DNA of 64,000 nt from assembly GCA_964035545.1 (NCBI GenBank), contig OZ037771.1, positions 1,967,628 to 2,031,627 on the forward strand. The letters run 5' to 3'. The position numbers were made by a program, and so were the translations under genes. This document shows, piece after piece, positions 30,670 to 63,390 of this stretch; within the stretch, counting starts at the first letter, position 1; each line of letters starts with the position of its first letter. The notes beneath the pieces are model-generated. The model had not been told where the DNA came from. It did not search any database and saw nothing but the letters and a program-made list of their open reading frames with translations. The stretch comes from Bugula neritina (Eukaryota > Bryozoa > Gymnolaemata > Cheilostomatida > Bugulidae).

Positions 30670-33610
30670 ATGGAGCTGCTCAGTGGTGGCACTAAAAACA
30701 AAATTCTGGTCGGGGAAAATGTTAAACACCAAAGAGAAGAATTCGGAAGCAAAAGGATTTATTTTTTTGTGCTTTCTGCAGCAGCTGTCCTGATTCTAAA
30801 TTTATACGCTGCTATCAGTCTCTTCCGCACTAGAAGCTCCGTTACATCACTACAACATGAACTATACTGGCAACAGCAGGAGCTCGCAACTCTTGCTAAC
30901 CGGACTGGAAATCTAATACAGATGGAGAAAGAGTTGGCATTGGTGAGAGCTGCTCATGTTTTGATGAATTTAACAGTCTTTATTTGATTTTGAGTTCTTA
31001 ATGCAATCTTTCACTTTATTTATAATGAGATAAATAGTTCATGCTGATAGTACAGAGTTTGAACATCACAAAATTAACTCTTAACAATGAGAAGTCAGCC
31101 CTTTTCACTCTAACTGAAAATAGAGAGTTAAAAGGAGATATTCCATGCAACATGTTACTTCTTCTCACGTTGCTAAGTTGACTAGCTTGTTAGTGCAGAT
31201 AAATATTATTTTTAGAATGATAAATTTCAACACTAAACCATTAGAGTTATGTTGAGTTATTCGTCATGCTAATCACGCTACATATTTCGTTGGAAGGTGC
31301 GACAGAGCTCTCGTACTTATACTGTATCTCAACATACTTTGGTAAAGAGACATGTAGAAGGAAGTGTCATGTCACGATCTTCAATAGATCAATCTCAACC
31401 TTCTAGCATCAGGTTAAAATCATACAGAATTTTAATATTTGCTTAAACATTTACTATAATTGGAGTCTGTAAAAAGCAATGATTTTAAGCAGATTTTAAG
31501 CAGATTTCAAGCAGAAAGCTTAATATATGTTGCAGCTTTTATCGTACTTGTAGAATCAAAATTCTACTAAAAACGTTTTATTTTAAACACTTATCCATTT
31601 GCATGTAGAGAAATTATGATAAAGGATATAAACATGCTATACTAACATTATAGTGCTTGTGTGATAGTCATAAGATGACCGCTAGAATATAATCACTATG
31701 CAATACTGAAACATTCCCTGCTATTAGAGATTTGGATGATTATTGTAGGTACTTAAATAACCATTATTCAAAGCAAGTTATTATATGCCAGTGAGAAAAA
31801 TATAATCAGTACTATGTAATACTTTGAGATTCGGATCATTTTGTATTTAAATAACCATTATTTAAAGCAAATTATTATATGCCAGTGAGAAGTGATTTTG
31901 TATAACATCTAGAGAGTAAATAAAAAACAGTATAAACTCCAACAAAGTTGCATTTTAGAGTTTCATATGTTTAGAATACAAAAGTTACAGGAGTAATCAT
32001 TAAATGTAGTTACTCGTTACATGCCAGTAACTAATGACACATCAGATCTGGTGAACTTACTGCCTTGCATGTATAATTAAGTCATAACCAATAAGGTGTT
32101 TTTCAATACTCCAGGAAACCTGCTACCGAACTGGCATTCAATTTGGACTCAGATGAACATAATCACTGTTCAGGTAAACCTCTTCACAAAGTCTTTTTGT
32201 CTCTTAATGCATGACTGTTTCTTAATTCTCAAATTAGATGTGACACTAGGTGGTTTAAGTGACATGTGGCATCAGGTAGTTTAAGTGACATGTGGCATCA
32301 GGTAGTTTAAGTGACATGTGACATCAGGTGGTTTAAGTGACATGTGGCATCAGATGGTTTAAGTGACATGTGGCATCAGGTGGTTTAAGTGACATGTGGC
32401 ATCAGGCGGTTTAAATGACATGTGACATCAGGTGGTTTATGTGACATGTGGCATCAGGTGGTTTACGTGACATGTGACACTAGGTGGTTTAAGTGACATG
32501 TGGCATCAGGTGGTTTAAATGACATGTGACATCAGGTGGTTTACGTGACATGTGACATCGTGCATTGCTTTCAATTTTATGCCATCAAAATGTTTTAAAG
32601 CAAGTATAACTGAAGTTTATCATCGAATAATGTTTCCATGTGAATAGCATAAAGAAGTAATGTACTTTAAACTTTATTTTGCTGCACTTTCTAGCTTAAT
32701 CTGTTGAATATATTGTTTGAATTTGGAAACCTTGCAGTAGAATATAGAGTTTATAAGGCAACTACTAACTCAGTGTAAATATGATTATCTATAGCAGAGG
32801 CTATGAGTCATAGTCAGAGTTATCTCCTCCTATATATAGCTAGCTGTGTATACTGTATAGTGTATTACTAGAAGACTGTGTAGCCTCATATCTTTTCAAT
32901 TTTTTTAAGGGGCTGTCTACTTAAGGTGGGGGAAATTCTCTTGCCCTCATCGCTCAGTCATTATCTATTCAGGTAAATATGATATTTCAAATATAGGTTT
33001 AAAAAAACATTATTTTAAATGCAATAGTTTCAATATATAACATTTTAATAATATACTCCTATTAACTGAATGGCAAGGCTTGTAGCTGCACATAATAAGC
33101 ACAGCTCTCAATCTCATCAACATCCTTATGTTTTGCATTAGTTCAAAATTTAGGAGGCAACTCGTTTTGAATATTTAAAACTTTAGGTTTGTTTGCATTT
33201 CACGCCAGTTTGTTGTTTCTATTTTAGTTACTTCTAATATTAGTAAAATAATGCATCGTAGAGAATACAAGATTGTAATTATTTTTTTGGTGCTCTTCAA
33301 GTAAGAAGGCCAAAAGAAATCAAAATAGCAGTTATAGTTTACTGGAAGATTAAAAGGATAAGATAAAACATTCTGTCAGTACCAAGGGTGGAAGGTTTTG
33401 ACTTCACTTAACAAGGATTTTCCTAATGAACGCTGTTATAGAAAGTGCTGCTTTCTATAACAGGATTTGCGGCGTCTGCTGATCCTGTGGTTGGTACTGG
33501 AGGGTCTACAAACTTGGAATGCTTGCCTGAGACGCCATCTTGGAACTTGAACTCTCCAGCACATGTTGATGGTGGAACTAAGTTATATCCTGCCAAGCTT
33601 AGTACATGTA

Positions 33611-33675
<65 letters not shown>

Positions 33676-35125
33676 AGAAAGAGGGTTTTTTTAGTTTTTT
33701 AGTTTGAGTAATATATCAATTTTATATTTAAAGAGTACTTTTTTATCAACTCTTATATGTAGTTTTTAAGATTGTCATCATGATTTCAAAGACACACACA
33801 TAAAACACGAAGTATAACCCTAAAACTGGTAATTTTGCTAACATTAATTAAAAATAAAATACAGAAATCAGAGGCTAAATGTTTCAAACAATTTGTAGCT
33901 TGCCTGTTTTCACTTGTAGCAGCACACAAAGGTTCATTTCAAAAAGGTGCAGACGGAGGAGTGATAAGCTGTGCCCTGTGCTACTCGCCCAGGTCACCTG
34001 TGGTAAGTACCTGTGGTAAGGCAGCTACATGCATGTATAGTGAATCTATAGTATGTTAGACATCTCATTTGATAAACTTTATTATGTAAACTTTTTCAGT
34101 ATGGCTGGTTTCCGTCTTTCATGCCTGACCATTTGCTAACTTTGTTCAGATTGAGGAATTTCTAATAATTGTTACTTTGAAAATTAAATTTGGGGTAAAA
34201 CCATTTGACTTATGTTACTGCACCTACATCATAATAGGTGGAAAGGTCTAGCATAATAACCAGAAGATTAAGGGCCAAAAGGCACAAATTTGCTACACTT
34301 CTACTCTGGAACACAGGCTTTCTCATGCAATCTCTCCATTACTGTACCTACCTCAGAATTTCTTTATGTAATATCCTATCACATTTATACAAATAGAAAC
34401 AAGCTACTTTACATAAAAATATCAAATATTTAAGTTTCATCAGGAACCAGACCTTTCATCATTCTCAGATAATTGAAAAGTAAAAACATGGCAGCTTTTT
34501 TTGACACATGATATGTTATGGCAGTCTCGGCATAAATCATAGACGCAATTATTTACTTCTTTTTAAGATAATGATACCAGGAAGAGCAACGTGTCCTGAG
34601 AAGTGGTACATGGAGTATCGGGGTTATCTCATGTCAGCTGAAGGTACTATACTAGTTTTATTCCAGTTTTTAGTCTTATGTAAATAAATAATCAGATGAT
34701 GTACTTACTTACATTTTATACATTATCTGATTGTTTATGTATTTAAGTGTTGAATGAGAATACTATGGAGCCAGGAAATTATAGATTGCTAGCTGTTATA
34801 GTAGTTATAGTGTTATAGCTAGTAGTTTCATAAATAAGCTGTGATATACTTTAAGCATAATGCAAATTCCCTACATGTAAGCTGTAAGCATGATGAAAAA
34901 AGCTATTCTAAAACTTCTTTCATAGCTATAGCTGGGGAACTGCCACTCGGGGCCAAGAACTACTGCCTTGCTAAGAAACCAGACTATTACAGGGAACACC
35001 GTCTATCTAACAGAGGTCTCAAGCTAACAATAGTTCAATTTGGGAGTTGTGACACCAACCACACTCCTTGTTCTGCTTATACTAGTAACTACAGACTAGC
35101 CTGTGTGGTCTGCTCTAAACTTTAG
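30670..35125 (+). CDS. C4-like type II membrane protein, paralog D
   Basis: Eight exons: 30670-30942, about 31297-31412, 32115-32173, 32910-32972, 33464-33607, 33920-34002, 34568-34643, 34926-35125; 337 aa in closed frame. The exon 2 acceptor is uncertain: 31297 or 31306 both keep frame. The ATG at 30670 precedes a 29-residue tail and a membrane segment about 30-52 (FFVLSAAAVLILNLYAAI), then a Gln-rich helix. The stalk has LVKRHVEG, a dibasic site as in the paralogs. The C-terminal domain from about residue 150: VYLRWGKFSCP, YSGFAASA, LECLPETPSW, SCALC, IMIPGRATCP, EYRGYLMS, NYCLAKKPD, CVVCSKL, ten cysteines. It is the most diverged of the four around the NYC motif (LA instead of VD). Convergent with the ABCC gene. 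Confidence 0.82.
32238..32561. repeat. 26-bp minisatellite in gene D intron 3
   Basis: About twelve copies of GGTGGTTTAAGTGACATGTG followed by GCATCA, beginning some 65 bases after the exon 3 donor. Each unit contains CAGGTGG or CAGGTAG, weakly donor-like, but the unit does not match the true intron start. Confidence 0.92.
33608..33675. repeat. (GA)n microsatellite directly after the exon 5 donor of gene D
   Basis: The intron begins GTAAGAGAGAGAG and continues as GA repeats, then a G run. The donor itself is the first unit of the repeat. Confidence 0.95.
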
Positions 35126-36311
35126 TTTACTTCAGTGTAGTAGCCCTGAACTAAATGGCCACATTTCACAGGTTATGTTTATTTTTTCTTAATACACAAT
35201 CAAGTCCTTATTGCCATGTTGCTGTTTACCTAAATTTGTGGATGCAGCGGTTGCCTTCTTTTTTATCAAAGTTTTTGCCATTATTTCATTATTAAGATAT
35301 TTTACCCTCCCCCACTTGCGCAGGATCACAGTAGTGAAAGGTGATCGTTATTAAGATATCTCTGTACCAGAAACGAATTTTTGTGAAAAGGTGAAAATGC
35401 AACCGTATGAACAAATCCTTCAGAATTGTCAAAACATAATTTAGTAACCTTGTAGGAGAGAATAGAACTTGATTAAACATAAACATTTCTGACCACCTTG
35501 AAATTTTTTTTATAATTATTATGCTTTTGCTTGCAGATGTTTTTCTCAAATCAATCAAATGCATTTTATTATCTGTTGTAAATAGATTATACAGGGGTTT
35601 GCAGTAAGAGCTTTTACTGGTGATTTGTGTATGGTACAGCTATTCTGTCACTCGTGGAGTTTAGGTCTTTGTTCATGTAGTTTGTCAAGAAGTAAAAAGC
35701 ACCTAATTTTTTGTAAAAATCAGGAAACTACAATTTTAGGCTTTTCAGCATTCTAGCTGTTGTAAAATTAATTAGTTATATTAATTGTAATTATAGGTAA
35801 TTCTGTAATGTTCTTTATCAAAGGCTTTTGTGAGCACAATGAACGAATATTGGCCGGCTTCTATTTTGAAATAAATGCTTAGCATTTTTTATGCCTTCTT
35901 AAGTTATTTTATTTTCAAGGTAATTTATGTAAAGTTAGAGTCTACAAAGTTGTGACTAATAATCTTAAATCTATTTTTCATTATTTTCAAGTTGCTTGAA
36001 AATTGACCAAGCAAAACTATTTACGGAAATGTTATTTTAACAATAATTTATTATTACAATATTACTTGATGACTATTATGTTCAGGTTAGTTTGATAATA
36101 TAAATGTTATAATAAATATGTATATGAGTTCTATGGAAAGCAGTTTATTCTAGGAGAAGCCATAAAACTAGCAATAATATTCTATAGCAAATAGACAACT
36201 GTAGTGAAAGTTGAGGCAGATTTTGACTACTTAAATAGAGCACAGATACTTTGACAAATATACAACACAAATTAACTACTGCCAACACTAAAACTTCTGT
36301 CACTGTCACCA
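35126..36311. other. Convergent intergenic region, gene D to ABCC gene
   Basis: The two 3' ends face each other. No exon is supported on either strand. TTTATT at 36144-36149 reads AATAAA on the minus strand, about 165 bases past the ABCC stop, and is its likely polyadenylation signal. Confidence 0.5.
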
Positions 36312-57186
<20,875 letters not shown>

Positions 57187-58545
57187 TTTATATAATGTGA
57201 GAATAGACAATGAAATAAAACATGAACCAAATGCAAATTATGAGCTATTAAGAGAGAACATAATCTAATATTCCATCTTGAACTCCTTTAAACAAACATC
57301 TGCAACAAAAGTCATGTAATTTATGAGCTGCTAGGAAAAAAGCCCACTTGAACTAGTTCACTAAAGCTGAGATCATATAGAACACAAGAAAAGCTGGAGT
57401 TGTCTGCCTTTGGCATAAATTGGTGATGCAATAATTGTTTGAAGTTCACAACCTATATGACTTGTCACCTAAAACTTATAACTAGCTGATGAAGTTGAAC
57501 ACTCACGGCTTTCATCAATGTTTATTTATCTTTATGTCGGTTGGCTGGTTTTTTTTTATCAAATCATGATTGATGATGTTGTGGTGAGATTCAGGAATAT
57601 ATCTGAGGAAATGGAGTGGCTGTTAATGTTGGTCTTCAGCCAAAAGTCATTTTATGGGACACCCTTGGCAGAGGCTTATGAGTCTGGCACTGTCTTGCCA
57701 ACCAGTTCTGCTGCTGCCAAACTGGTTCTGCTGCCATCTTACATCTGAGAGCTAAGAGCAGAACAATTCAAAACTTAGTAAAATTGCTCAATGTGGTAGT
57801 TTTTGAGGTCACTTTTAGTCTAGTAAAACACTCTAATCCAAATATAATGCTATGGTTGTTTCGTTCAATTAGGTTTACATAAAAATTCCAAGAAGCATGT
57901 CAGTCGGACTAATGTCATTTCAACTGGTTCTAGCTAGTTTTAACTTTGATATTTATGGTTGCTTTTTTAATTCTGTCAATGGCAACGAAAATATGACATC
58001 ATTAAAAAGATAGATTTGTTGGGAAGTTGAGAAGTACAGGCTGCGAATAAAATCGACAGCCAGTAAAAGTTATTTTTGTTTGTGTATAACAGTTTGCTGA
58101 AAGTTTGATTTTACTTATTCCAATACAAATTTACCATCAAGTTGCTCTTTTTCTTGCTTTAAAATGCAATTTTCCTCTTTTAGCACAAATTTAATTCGAC
58201 TGTCTATTCCGTATACCAAAAGACACTGAAACTGTTAAACATACTATAAATTAAAAAAGATTCAGCGATATAAAGCTAGCCTTGACTTTACAGGGTGATA
58301 CAACTCCTAAAAATATTGTAATTAGTTGTAGTTAGTAACAAGTTGTGGTAAAGCATCATGCAAATAAGATGTATAGCATAGCCATTATTTCTCCACAAGC
58401 TACCTGTTAGCTAATGTTCTAGTTGAACCTGCATGCATTGTTAATGTTTATAATAATTTAACTAAACCTTTTTGGATTATAATGCAGTAATTTATCTTCT
58501 TATAGATTGAGTTAACCCCTGTCTTATATTTTAATACTGTTTCAG
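57187..58545. other. Upstream region of the ABCC gene, no firm gene
   Basis: Should contain the ABCC promoter (the start codon context on minus is AAAATGG). A 76-codon plus-strand frame at 57518-57748 is open but joins no supported exon. Nothing else recognised. Confidence 0.4.
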
Positions 58546-59064
58546 TTATAAGTTGTTCTTTAGTGCAAACAATTGCCCTAGAATATTTGAAAACTAACCC
58601 TCCAGCTGTCATAGCTGCTCAGTTTTATGAGCAATGGCTTTTGAAATTACCTCTATATCTTATACCGGCTGCTCTGGATATAATAGGCATTAAAAGTAAA
58701 TAATTTTTAACTGTATAAACTACTGGACACTAGTAGCTTCAAAACCACACTCTTTCATCAAAGTGCTTATTATACCTTTGTCTTTAATTATAAACTCTGA
58801 ACATAAAGTTATAAGTTAAGATGTGTTTTATCATGAAATAGTAACAAATGTCTAAATCTGCCAACTATTAACCCATTTCAACTAGCCTGAACACATTTTT
58901 TACATGAGATTTCGAAGTTTATAGAAAAGTAGACTTGAAAGATAATGACATGCGACCTGAATGCTATCAGTATGATAAACATACTTTATTACTCAATTAT
59001 CTAATATTTTGCTATGTTTGCTTAAAATATTTTCTTTTTAGAATGTGTGAAATATTTCCGGTGA
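58546..59064 (+). CDS. Unidentified gene, putative last two exons
   Basis: Exon 58546-58695 has a good acceptor (TACTGTTTCAG) and donor (A then GTAAAT) and encodes an amphipathic helical stretch beginning ISCSLVQTIALEYLKTN and containing YEQWLLKLPLYLIP. The next acceptor (TTCTTTTTAG, 59041) opens a short exon in the right phase, CVKYFR then TGA at 59062-59064. Upstream exons were not found, so the gene is incomplete. I do not recognise the family. A helical-repeat protein is only a guess. Confidence 0.4.
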
Positions 59065-59248
59065 TTTTGTAGTCCTCAATTAAGATGATTAGCTTATCAA
59101 ATCAGTTAATCCATGTAAGTTCTAGTTATAGAGGAATTGATTTATGAAATAGTAAGTCATTCAAGTTATGATTGCATACACAAATAGCAGTGATTGTTAT
59201 TTTATTTCACAAACAAAGAAAACAAATATAGCAACTTACTTGTCTGAA

Positions 59249-60469
59249 CTAGTACCTACTAAGCGCTTTCCTTAAAATAGACTCCTGGTTGTTGCTTTTC
59301 CAACATCGCATCACATGCTGAAAAGCTCTACAATATATAGTTTGTATATTAAACATTAAATAAATTTTATGCTTTTAAAACTGAATATATATCTGTGAGG
59401 AGGTGTTAATGATGCTGAGACCAATTGTCTAGCGTTTTGACATGGGCAGATTACTCTTACTTATACACAAGTGCCAGTTATCCTTCCGATGAGCATACAT
59501 AGTGGATCTGTGTAATATCATTATAATTTCATCAGAAAGACTGGAACCAAAATAACCTTTACGATGAATTGGCTGTCAGACTTTAGAAATTCTTCCAAGA
59601 GAATATTTACTGTATCAACAAAGTGCCAAGAATAGTGTTTAGTTGCTCTGGTTTGTTGAATGTTACGCAATGTCACATCCTGAATGCAGTTATGGATTAA
59701 CAAACACATCAAGGACACTCCCACTTTAGACAATATTTGCTTACTGTGGATTTTTCATACATGCTAAAATATACTTCAAATCCGAACCAGCATATTGACT
59801 TGTGCACTAACCACTTCAGCTAAAAGGGTTACAGTTTCACATTTTGCATGTGAAGCTGTAACACTAGTCCCATTATCTGCTGGCTTGTTTCTCTTCCTAT
59901 TGGTCAATCCTGTCAACAGCTACTAAAATAATGATATATAACTTTTATCAATTTCTGTCCATATGCAGGTAGTTTATGCATGCAGGTTATATAAATAGCT
60001 GCTAATAATTATATCACAATTTGTTATATTGTACCATGATTATAAACACTCCCATATAATTTGTTGCTCCAAACCCAGTTTATGTCAATATGAATGTAGA
60101 GTATTGGCCATTGAATTTATAAAAAATCTTTTGTTGATTTAATCGAACAAAAAACCTTACAAAGTTTAAGAAAGTCAATGTTGAAAAATCAAAATTCTAT
60201 AATTCTAGCATAAAAAGTACCAGCATTTGTCTCGAAAAGTCACAAGTCAGCTAGTAGAAGTACTCTGAACTTGAGAATTTTTTAATAAATCTTCCTGAAC
60301 AAGAGAGCCAGCATATTTGGTGCTATTACTCACACAACTACCTAAACTCTTTCATAACCTCTACAATCATTATTTCATTCAAGAAACTTTTGCTCTGTCC
60401 CAGTTTACTGCCCATGTTTAACAAAACTGGATCTGGCCAGTTACAAGGGCACCCTACCAGCTCCATCAT
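59249..60469 (-). CDS. Unidentified helical protein gene, partial model
   Basis: Exons in coding order: 60469-60342 (start ATGATGGAG; begins MMELVGCPCNWPDPVLLNMG), 59919-59812, 59739-59557, about 59482-59461, 59325-59249 (ends LRKALSRY, stop). The two middle exons are in phase 0 with GT-AG ends and encode LLTGLTNRKRNKPADNG... and a helical, leucine-rich region with DTVNILLEEFLKSDSQF. The join from the first exon (phase 2) to the second does not close, so at least one exon is missing or the first exon belongs elsewhere. The 22-base exon is weak. No family recognised. Convergent with the plus-strand exons ending at 59064. Confidence 0.42.
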
Positions 60470-63254
60470 ATTATTATGAAAACATAAAAAAACCTGTTTT
60501 GTCACTTTCTCTGCTACTTTGATTTGACTGTTTTAGTTTTTTAGCCAGTTAGCAGGCAACTGTTGCTCAAAAGTTTCCTATAAATACATGGTCTGGTAGA
60601 GAATTTGCTACATATTGCTCTTATAATATAGTGTAGCAGCCATATTAAATGGAATTGATAATTAGTTATGATTTTTTTACTGTCACCTGACAGTTGAGAT
60701 CTAACATGTATGAGACATGCAGAATATATGCTTTTATGAGACAAAAAGAAGCAAACATAAAAAAACACATTTAATGACAAACTTGTTGATTGAATAAACA
60801 TGGCTAAAAATTCGGTTAAACCTGTATTAACAAAGAAAATAAACAACCAGGTTTTGGCACTGAGAGGCTGTTTTTGCTATTGGAAGCCGAAGGGGAACCC
60901 CCTAGCTTCAAATTATGATGTGGCATGATTGATAGCCCAGGCTTATTCAATTAAGCCATGATAATAGCCTTACCACATCGTCTGGAACAAATACCAAAGC
61001 ATGCATTGAACATTATTTTAATAGATCAGTATTGAAAGTTTCTGTTAAATAAAAACTGGGCAACATTCATATAGTTTCACACATGAAACTTAAAAAATTC
61101 CTTTTAGTTTATCAATATCATGTAAACTGCTGTTTTTTTAAAGTAAACACGTAAATAGTTTTAAAAAGTACTTTCACTGCATAGTTTCTTATGTATTAAG
61201 GCTATGAAACTTTACAGCTTTGTTTTGCATTACACATACTAGTACCGTAACATAATTTACATGAAAATGTGAGTTATTTGTGAAAAGTGAAAATGAATGT
61301 GTTGATTACCATTAATATGATTTTTCTCATTTTCACACACTGAGTTGAGCAACGACCTGCATGGAACAAAATAGCATGCGAATCATGTTCAAAATATGTG
61401 AAAAAAGTGTTTAATATTATACGTTAACTACTTTACTTAAATTCAGTAGTCCATAAATCCACAGAGTTGAAGAGGTCACAAGTAATTTATTTACAGATAA
61501 GACTACAGAGAACAGATAGCTTGACACAGTCAACTAAATGGTAAATAAAAGCAAAACATGATAAACTAGAACTTTGTCATACATTGCTCTTGATTTTATG
61601 AATCTATAAAAATAAAAATATCACATAATATTTTGTAGCCAAAATTCTCAAAATTTTGAAATTGAAACATTTTAAATTCCAATGTAGTAAGTTAATAGTA
61701 GCAGGCCTACCTCAGTTGTCTAAACTGTAGTAGAAATGTTTTCTTACGTTCAGTGAGGTGATATTTTAGACATGTGACAATGAGCTTGATATTCTGTAAG
61801 TCCAGTTTGTTTTTTTAAAAACACAATGCTTACTATTACTACAACTCATACTAAACATTGCTTTAACAAATCACTCAGAGTAAATCATCCTCAAAGGGTT
61901 TGTTACTTATGACTAGAGCTGAGTTGAGACCATTTCTAACATTCAATTCACACCAGCTGCATTATTTCTGATTAATTGATTGAAAAATGGAGCAACTTTT
62001 TAAAGGCATTTTATTGGCTATTTTTGCCCATACTTTATATGGTAATTGTCCACCAACAGAAGCACTATAGCTAGCAACAAGTGGTTCTTTCTTTTACTGT
62101 CCTTTGTCTGTTAGCTATATCTATAAAATATTCCAATTGATACCATATTCTCCTCCCCCCCATCTTCTTTCTATCTCTGCTGTCATCTTTACCAATCTAT
62201 TTCAACTTATACAGGCATTTGGCACCTCTCCAATATTACCGTAAATATTATATGTGACCTGGCACCACAAAACAAGGGATGTATATAAAGTGTTGAAAAC
62301 CTAGTTATTACTATGGAGTGATAGAGCAGACTTTTTCAAACATTTTGCACTTTATTTGAAGTCTCTAGCATAAATAGAACTCGAGATATCAGTATTTATA
62401 AACTTTAACGTTTTTAGAATTTCTAAATTACTGTTTCGAGAAAATAGCGTTTAAAGTTGGCAACTCTAGAATAAGTTGAGAATTATTTGTTTACAATTTA
62501 CAAGCCTTAGCAACGGGTCTTTGTATAATAGGAATAGTGACAAATTTGGTATCAAAATAATTGTGAAAGTTTGGGCTTTCTGTTAAATTTAATTTTATGC
62601 TGCCTCAACATAAAATTAGGTCAAATATGGCCGCCAAACTTTTTGTCAAATTTATTTATCAATTTGCTTTTTACTTTGTGTAATGATTGAAAGGTTCAAC
62701 AATTCCAGCAAAGAAGAGGATGTTTCAGCAAATTTGTGTGTTGAGATATTTAAATTAGGCATCCAAGTCAGCAGGAAGTCATATAAAACAAAATGGCAGC
62801 TGCTTCCTGTTATACATTGAATATCTTCCTCTCCTCTAATATATTGTGTAATATATCAAACTGCAGCTATTGAGCTATGCTGTTTCATAGTTATTGCTTA
62901 ATGAGTAGAACACTTATGAGAAAATCATTTGACTATTATGAGATCATTCGAGATTCATTCATAAATATCTTTATAATCTCTAACGGCAACTAAACTTAGC
63001 AATTGATGTTGAAAATATAAACATAAAATCAGCTATTAGAACTTTTGAGTTTTATTAGGCATTAATATTCACATTTAAAACATCAAATACATTATTTTAA
63101 AAAAATAATTGAATGCAGTAACAAATCCAGCCTGGATACAATCATTATGCTTGAATTAACTCTAATCAAGAAAAGAAAGTTAGGTAGCTTCTACGGTTTT
63201 TGCAAAAAAAGGCACTTTTCATCTTTCTACTTCCTTGGTCTTCATAATATGAGT
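60470..63254. other. No supported gene
   Basis: AT-rich with only short frames. A possible first exon with a signal-peptide-like start lies at 61987-62041 on plus (MEQLFKGILLAIFAHTLYG then GTAATT) but nothing joins it. The stretch 62240-62900 has the look of old dispersed repeat sequence, without clear ends. Confidence 0.35.
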
Positions 63255-63390
63255 TTACGAAGTATGGACACATAACATCATGTATGTGGCAAAAGCTTCA
63301 TCACTATCATCAGCTGATTTTCTAGCAATTATAAATGCTGCTACTTGACATCTATTCTGCCAATCTACCCATCTATTGTCTATTCCAGAG
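63255..63390 (-). CDS. Last exon of an unidentified gene starting beyond the window
   Basis: After acceptor TACTTGCAG the exon encodes 44 residues ending in TAA: SGIDNRWVDWQNRCQVAAF, then a helical acidic part with ADDSDEAFATYMMLCVHTS. The composition (Trp, Cys, Arg, Asp in an AT-rich setting) is that of coding sequence rather than chance. The incoming phase is 2. The preceding exon must lie right of 63390; none is evident before the window end. Family not recognised. Confidence 0.4.

Noticed and set aside
57518-57748. 76-codon plus-strand frame beginning MFIYLYVGW
   Set aside because: No recognisable domain and no phase-compatible join to the exon at 58546.
60541-60846. 101-codon minus-strand frame
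   Set aside because: AT-driven, rich in Phe, Ile and Tyr; no splice or domain support.
61987-62041. Possible signal-peptide exon MEQLFKGILLAIFAHTLYG
   Set aside because: Plausible start and donor, but no downstream exon could be joined.
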